Shown piece after piece: positions 61,001 through 64,000 of a stretch of 64,000 nucleotides of DNA. The notes beneath the pieces were generated by a model, which was given only the letters and a program-made list of their open reading frames with translations, had not been told where the DNA came from and did not search any database. The position numbers were made by a program, and so were the translations under genes. Source of the stretch: Nymphaea colorata (lineage: Eukaryota > Streptophyta > Magnoliopsida > Nymphaeales > Nymphaeaceae); the NCBI RefSeq assembly GCF_008831285.2, contig NC_045140.1, positions 11,838,505-11,902,504 on the forward strand, given 5' to 3'. Position 1 is the stretch's first letter. Every line of letters begins with the position of its first letter.

Positions 61001-62457
61001 CACCCGGTTAAATTCTTCCTGTGCATCAAATAGGGCCTCAGATTGGAAGAGGGAGAAATTTCATCATGTAAATTTTTCCAGAAAAATTTACCATGGTAAA
61101 TTTACCACGTTAAATTCTTCCCTGTCATCAAACTGGCCCTCAGAGAAGACAACGCACAAGCTAGGGCCTAGCTAGCAAGGGTCCAACCAAACTTGATGTC
61201 ATCAGGGCCTCATTTCTAACCAAGAGTACCAACATCTCTTAGCATGATGCTTCCATGCCTAGAAAGCTTAAGTAATCCAATTATTCTCCTAGCACAGCAA
61301 GAGTAGGAACATTTTCGGGCCTAAGTGAATCAGGTTAGCGGGGCTTCAGGCAGTTCCTGGCCCAACATATGCCATTACCTTTTTTAAGGAAATAAAAAAT
61401 GACTTCATGTTAAAAATAACTATTTTACCTGAAAGACCGATGCGGATAATGCAGCAAAAGGAGTTGCAATGACAGCAAAAGCAAAAACAGTTACCCTGCA
61501 AAAACGGAAAATAAGCTTCACCTGGATATGCATCACATGTACATCAAAATTAAAAGGCAAAGAGTAGACACCATACACCGGCTGATCAGATGCCTTTGCT
61601 CCTGCACGTATGAAACAATAGCTAATTCCACCCATCAATGATGAAACAATGCCAATTATCACATCATAGACATTCAAATTAACGCCAGAAGTGCTTGTGT
61701 CATCCAAAGTTCCAGGCAACACCCCTGCATTTGAAACATAAGAAAATAAAAGAAAATTATAAGCAACAGTATAACAGAACTTAAAAGTAAAACACTAGCG
61801 TAAACAAAGTAGGAATAATAAAACACATGCACAAGTCAGCCAATTTTGCAAGTTGAATGGATCAAAATTGTTTCAAATCTCCACAAAGGATCCTAGACAA
61901 GATGCTAGTATCAAGACCATATTGCTCTTACATAAACATTCATATCTTCAGTTCCCTCCTTGAAATATGAAAAGTAAGGCATCCCTAATCACAAAATCAA
62001 TTGAATCAACATTTTTTTTTTTTACTGAGTTTGCTGCTGGATCAACTTGAGTCTTCCATTTGCACATCATTCAGCTATGTCAAATATCCATGCCACCTCT
62101 AGCTCCTTAACCTTTCTCCTTTAGACCCAAGCACAAGCAATTATTCAGCTGTCCTAGAAAAAGGGAATGATTTTTAAGATGGCATGTTGCTTTAGTGTCT
62201 CATTACTTTGCTAACCTTATCATGCTTACACGACCGCCACTGAAAACTCATACCAGTGGATTCAGGATTTTGTACTTAAAATAAAACAGCAAAGGGCAGG
62301 AAATACTATATTAAAAACACATCATTTCAGCTTACAATTACAAGCAACTGAATATACGTGAAATGCATTATGGAGCTTCAGTGGTGCATGGACTCACCAT
62401 TGACAGAGAAAACTGGGGAAAAAATGAATAGCGCCCCAAGGAAGCTGCAGGACAGGC
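55077..62457 (-). CDS. EamA/DMT-type membrane transporter, 3' six exons (partial)
   Basis: C-terminal part of a drug/metabolite-transporter-like carrier; the substrate is unknown. Exons on the minus strand: 62398-62457, 61577-61724, 61429-61495, 57475-57546, 57241-57306, 55077-55211. Phases agree at every junction and the last exon ends in TGA (55077-55079). The 181 visible residues hold hydrophobic spans LSCSFLGALFIFSPVFS, VIIGIVSSLMGGISYCFIRA, VTVFAFAVIATPFAALSAS, LILMIVLGILAFIAE and LTGCALISASILATICLG. Words typical of the second EamA repeat are present: GISYCFIRAGAKASDQP and LSRGLQIEKTSKVTNIQYI. Upstream exons, including the start, must lie beyond 62457 and probably outside the window. 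The 3933-bp intron 57547-61428 carries several mobile elements. The family call is from residue pattern only. Confidence 0.75.
58083..58846. mobile_element. 748-bp hAT-like non-autonomous element with 8-bp duplication
   Basis: Element 58091-58838 is flanked by a perfect 8-bp duplication CTCGCTTG (58083-58090 and 58839-58846). The left end is TAAGCCTGGGCGTCGGGCC; the right end, reverse-complemented, is TAGGGGTGGGTATCGGGCC, an imperfect terminal inverted repeat. The left arm is extremely GC-rich, the middle is a CT-rich tract, and the right part (58520-58790) looks like ordinary gene-like GC-rich DNA. An 8-bp duplication and TAGGGGTGGG-type ends fit the hAT superfamily. No transposase is present. 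Confidence 0.85.
58105..58295 (+). repeat. GGCCCGG tandem repeats in the hAT-like element
   Basis: Two copies of a 45-bp unit with GTGAAAAACCTGGCCCAGG (starting near 58208 and 58253), preceded by three copies of GGGCTGCCGCGGGGCCGG. All are separated by GGCCCGGCCC runs and almost entirely G and C. Confidence 0.9.
58936..59027. repeat. Cluster of perfect palindromes around GTGAAATTTCAC
   Basis: Perfect 26-bp palindrome at 58936-58961 (CGGGCGGGTGAAA and its mirror), a hairpin CACGCCGT-A-ACGGCGTG at 58965-58981, and a perfect 18-bp palindrome CGGGTGAAATTTCACCCG at 59010-59027. Confidence 0.95.
59123..59400 (+). repeat. CT-rich minisatellite, ~42-45-bp unit
   Basis: About six imperfect copies of a unit containing GTGGAGCACTCCTCCTCC and CTCACCGTCTCCTCCTCC. 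The long open frames on both strands here come from this repeat, not from a gene. A second CT-rich repeat (TTTCTCTCTTGCTGTCG) follows at 59470-59600. Confidence 0.9.
59670..60900. other. Intron DNA between repeats; nothing recognised
   Basis: Ordinary AT-rich sequence with a local repetition of AGGAAAGCATG..., TTGATATCAGTAG and ATAGCTT.GCCTATTGTTT words (59705-59745 versus 59920-59970). No exon was found between the phase-matched exons at 61429 and 57546. Confidence 0.4.
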
Positions 62458-64000
62458 CTAAAAATATGGAGAACATGAATGAGTCACCGATCAAACATGG
62501 TCAAGAAAACAAAAAGGGTGGCAGCCATGTGCATGTAAAGGTTTAACCATGGAGAAATATAAAATATCAGATAATTCAAATGTATCAGAGATAAATTATC
62601 ATTTCAAAAGCGTCCTATGGAAATCAAAACAGCACTTTGGAGTTTGGGTAATAGTGAACGCCTACATGCAATAATATGACCATCATCTTATTCAATTACT
62701 AACCAAGAAAACCTCAAACTTGCTAGATTTTATGGACTTGTAACACTAGCATGTAAGACACTACTGCAATCTTAGCCCTTGATATTGGTGCATGACTTGG
62801 AGCCCATGCTAAATACTATCGCAAAGCAAAGGAGAGAAGTGTGGATAGAAAACACAGTAACAAATCAGTAAAAAGGCATAAGATGGTCGTCTACAAATGA
62901 GTACAAATAGGCGTTCTTGAGGTAAATATATTGAATTTAATAAGAAACCTGAACAATAAGAGAGAAAATTAGCATTATTCACTTCTTCATTATTGTCTTA
63001 CAAAATTTACATTCTACATAATCATCAACTATTTTACTTGTTTGCAACTTTTCTGAAAATAAAAATATCCCTCGCTTTCACAGACTACTTTTAAGACATG
63101 ATCAAGGCCATTAGAACACATATTTATTCTGCCGAACAAATATCCAATCACAAAATGCTTCAAAGTTCAAACAATATAAATATTACAGCAATCTCCTTAA
63201 TCCAACACTGTCTGTAACTGTGGAATAGAAATGTACAAATTGATGTTTAATTTCTTAAACTGGCAATGAAACTCGAGATTATGTAAAACCTAAATGGACT
63301 TCAGATTTTCCTTCAAGTTCTTAAATAACAATATAATGGTGATAAGATAATTTCGAAAATCCAAATCCAAAAGTTTCACAATGCAGAAGAGAGATCTATC
63401 CATTAAAAAATCATGACAGAAAAAGGAATTAGGCAACACATATACTTTGATCTTTAGACATTAGTCACATGAACTTATATTGGCCTAAAAGTCTATCTGA
63501 ATGCATTTCTAGCTTTAATATTTAGAATGTTAGTTACACGAGTTCATATCAACCTAACATACAATCTCAATGCATTTCTATCGACTACAAGTCATTCTGT
63601 ATAGGCCATTAGAACTATAGTCACCAATATCTGCTCCATACATACATACCATACATATATACATTGTCACAGAAAACGCATATTAATCGAAAACAATGTG
63701 TTAAATATGAAAAAAAACAGTCGGCACAATTAAATGGCAATTAGACGCATCTTTTTTAAAAAAGCACAAGAAAATGAAAAACATGAAAAAAACGTGTATT
63801 ATACGCGTTTCTTCATGTTTTTCAAACTACCGCAAACTTTTTATTTTTTTAAGTGTGAGGTCTGTTTTTTAAACAATGGCACCACATGTAATATTGAAGA
63901 AAAGTTGGTTCTTTTTAAACTTGACCTTCCCTTTTAATGACAAAAAAGGTACTTTTAGGTAGAAAAGAGGGGTTAGGTTAAAATAAAAAATCGTTCGGGT
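62458..64000. other. Probable upstream intron of the EamA/DMT gene
   Basis: AT-rich DNA beyond the first visible exon. The exon at 62398-62457 begins in mid-codon, so at least one earlier exon exists. None could be identified here by membrane-span pattern plus splice sites. Confidence 0.4.

Larger units (their letters stand above)
58886..61139. mobile_element. Possible 2.25-kb inverted-repeat element in the transporter intron
   Basis: The left end GGGCCCATTTGATGGCCAGG and the right end, reverse-complemented, GGGCCAGTTTGATGACAGGG are similar inverted repeats flanked by TCA on both sides (58883-58885, 61140-61142). Both ends carry subterminal palindromes: GTGAAATTTCAC types on the left, GTAAATTTAC types on the right. 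Four copies of TGTGCATCAAA-like words lie near the right end (60936-61130), so a shorter nested element ending near 61036 is possible. No transposase was recognised. GGGCCxxTTTGATG-type ends occur in plant DNA elements, but the TCA duplication is not diagnostic. Confidence 0.4.

Noticed and set aside
58886-61036. Shorter version of the palindromic element ending at CATCAAATAGGGCC
   Set aside because: It also has a TCA neighbour, but its end matches the left terminus one base out of register; kept only as an alternative in the element's description.

Overview
This is a nuclear segment of a flowering-plant genome. The evidence is intron-rich genes with GT..AG introns and plant-specific families, two Ty3/gypsy chromoviruses primed by initiator tRNA-Met, Tourist-like and hAT-like elements, long (TA)n and (CT)n microsatellites, and AT-rich intergenic DNA. 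The species cannot be named from the sequence alone. No bacterial or organellar block, CRISPR array, rRNA or complete tRNA gene was seen.

Layout. (1) 330-13813: one complete, minus-strand Ty3/gypsy chromovirus with unusually long LTRs (4265 and 4266 bp), a GTTTC target-site duplication, a tRNA-iMet primer binding site, a polypurine tract, and gag and gag-pol ORFs. The pol frame runs on into the 3' LTR. (2) 13819-21900: gene-poor DNA with a degenerate 'GGATTTGGATCT' tract, a (TA)n array and possible SINE heads. (3) 21948-28225: a six-exon plus-strand gene for a plant GDP-fucose O-fucosyltransferase-family protein (542 aa as spliced here). (4) 28950-31800: a GC-shifted, probably retrotransposon-derived leader or LTR segment with a duplicated ~135-bp block. 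(5) 31990-37223: a second, older and broken minus-strand chromovirus with short LTRs (243 and 232 bp) and an AAAGG duplication. (6) 37568-42341: a 14-exon minus-strand gene for a nucleobase-ascorbate transporter (520 aa), reconstructed with every exon phase consistent. (7) 42400-55000: no recognisable gene, but MITEs (one 248-bp Tourist-like element with TAA duplications), microsatellites and short tandem duplications. (8) 55077 to beyond 62457: the 3' six exons of a minus-strand EamA/DMT-type membrane transporter. Its 3.9-kb intron holds a 748-bp GC-rich hAT-like element with a perfect 8-bp duplication and a 2.25-kb element rich in palindromes and minisatellites. (9) 62458-64000: AT-rich, presumably more of the same gene's intron.

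The three host genes are unrelated housekeeping-type membrane or Golgi proteins and form no pathway or operon. The main interest lies in the mobile elements: a pol frame that continues into an LTR, nested and adjacent non-autonomous elements, and a retrotransposon lodged just 3' of the transporter gene in the same orientation. Exon boundaries were read by eye from splice signals, phase and family conservation; no alignment or transcript data were available.
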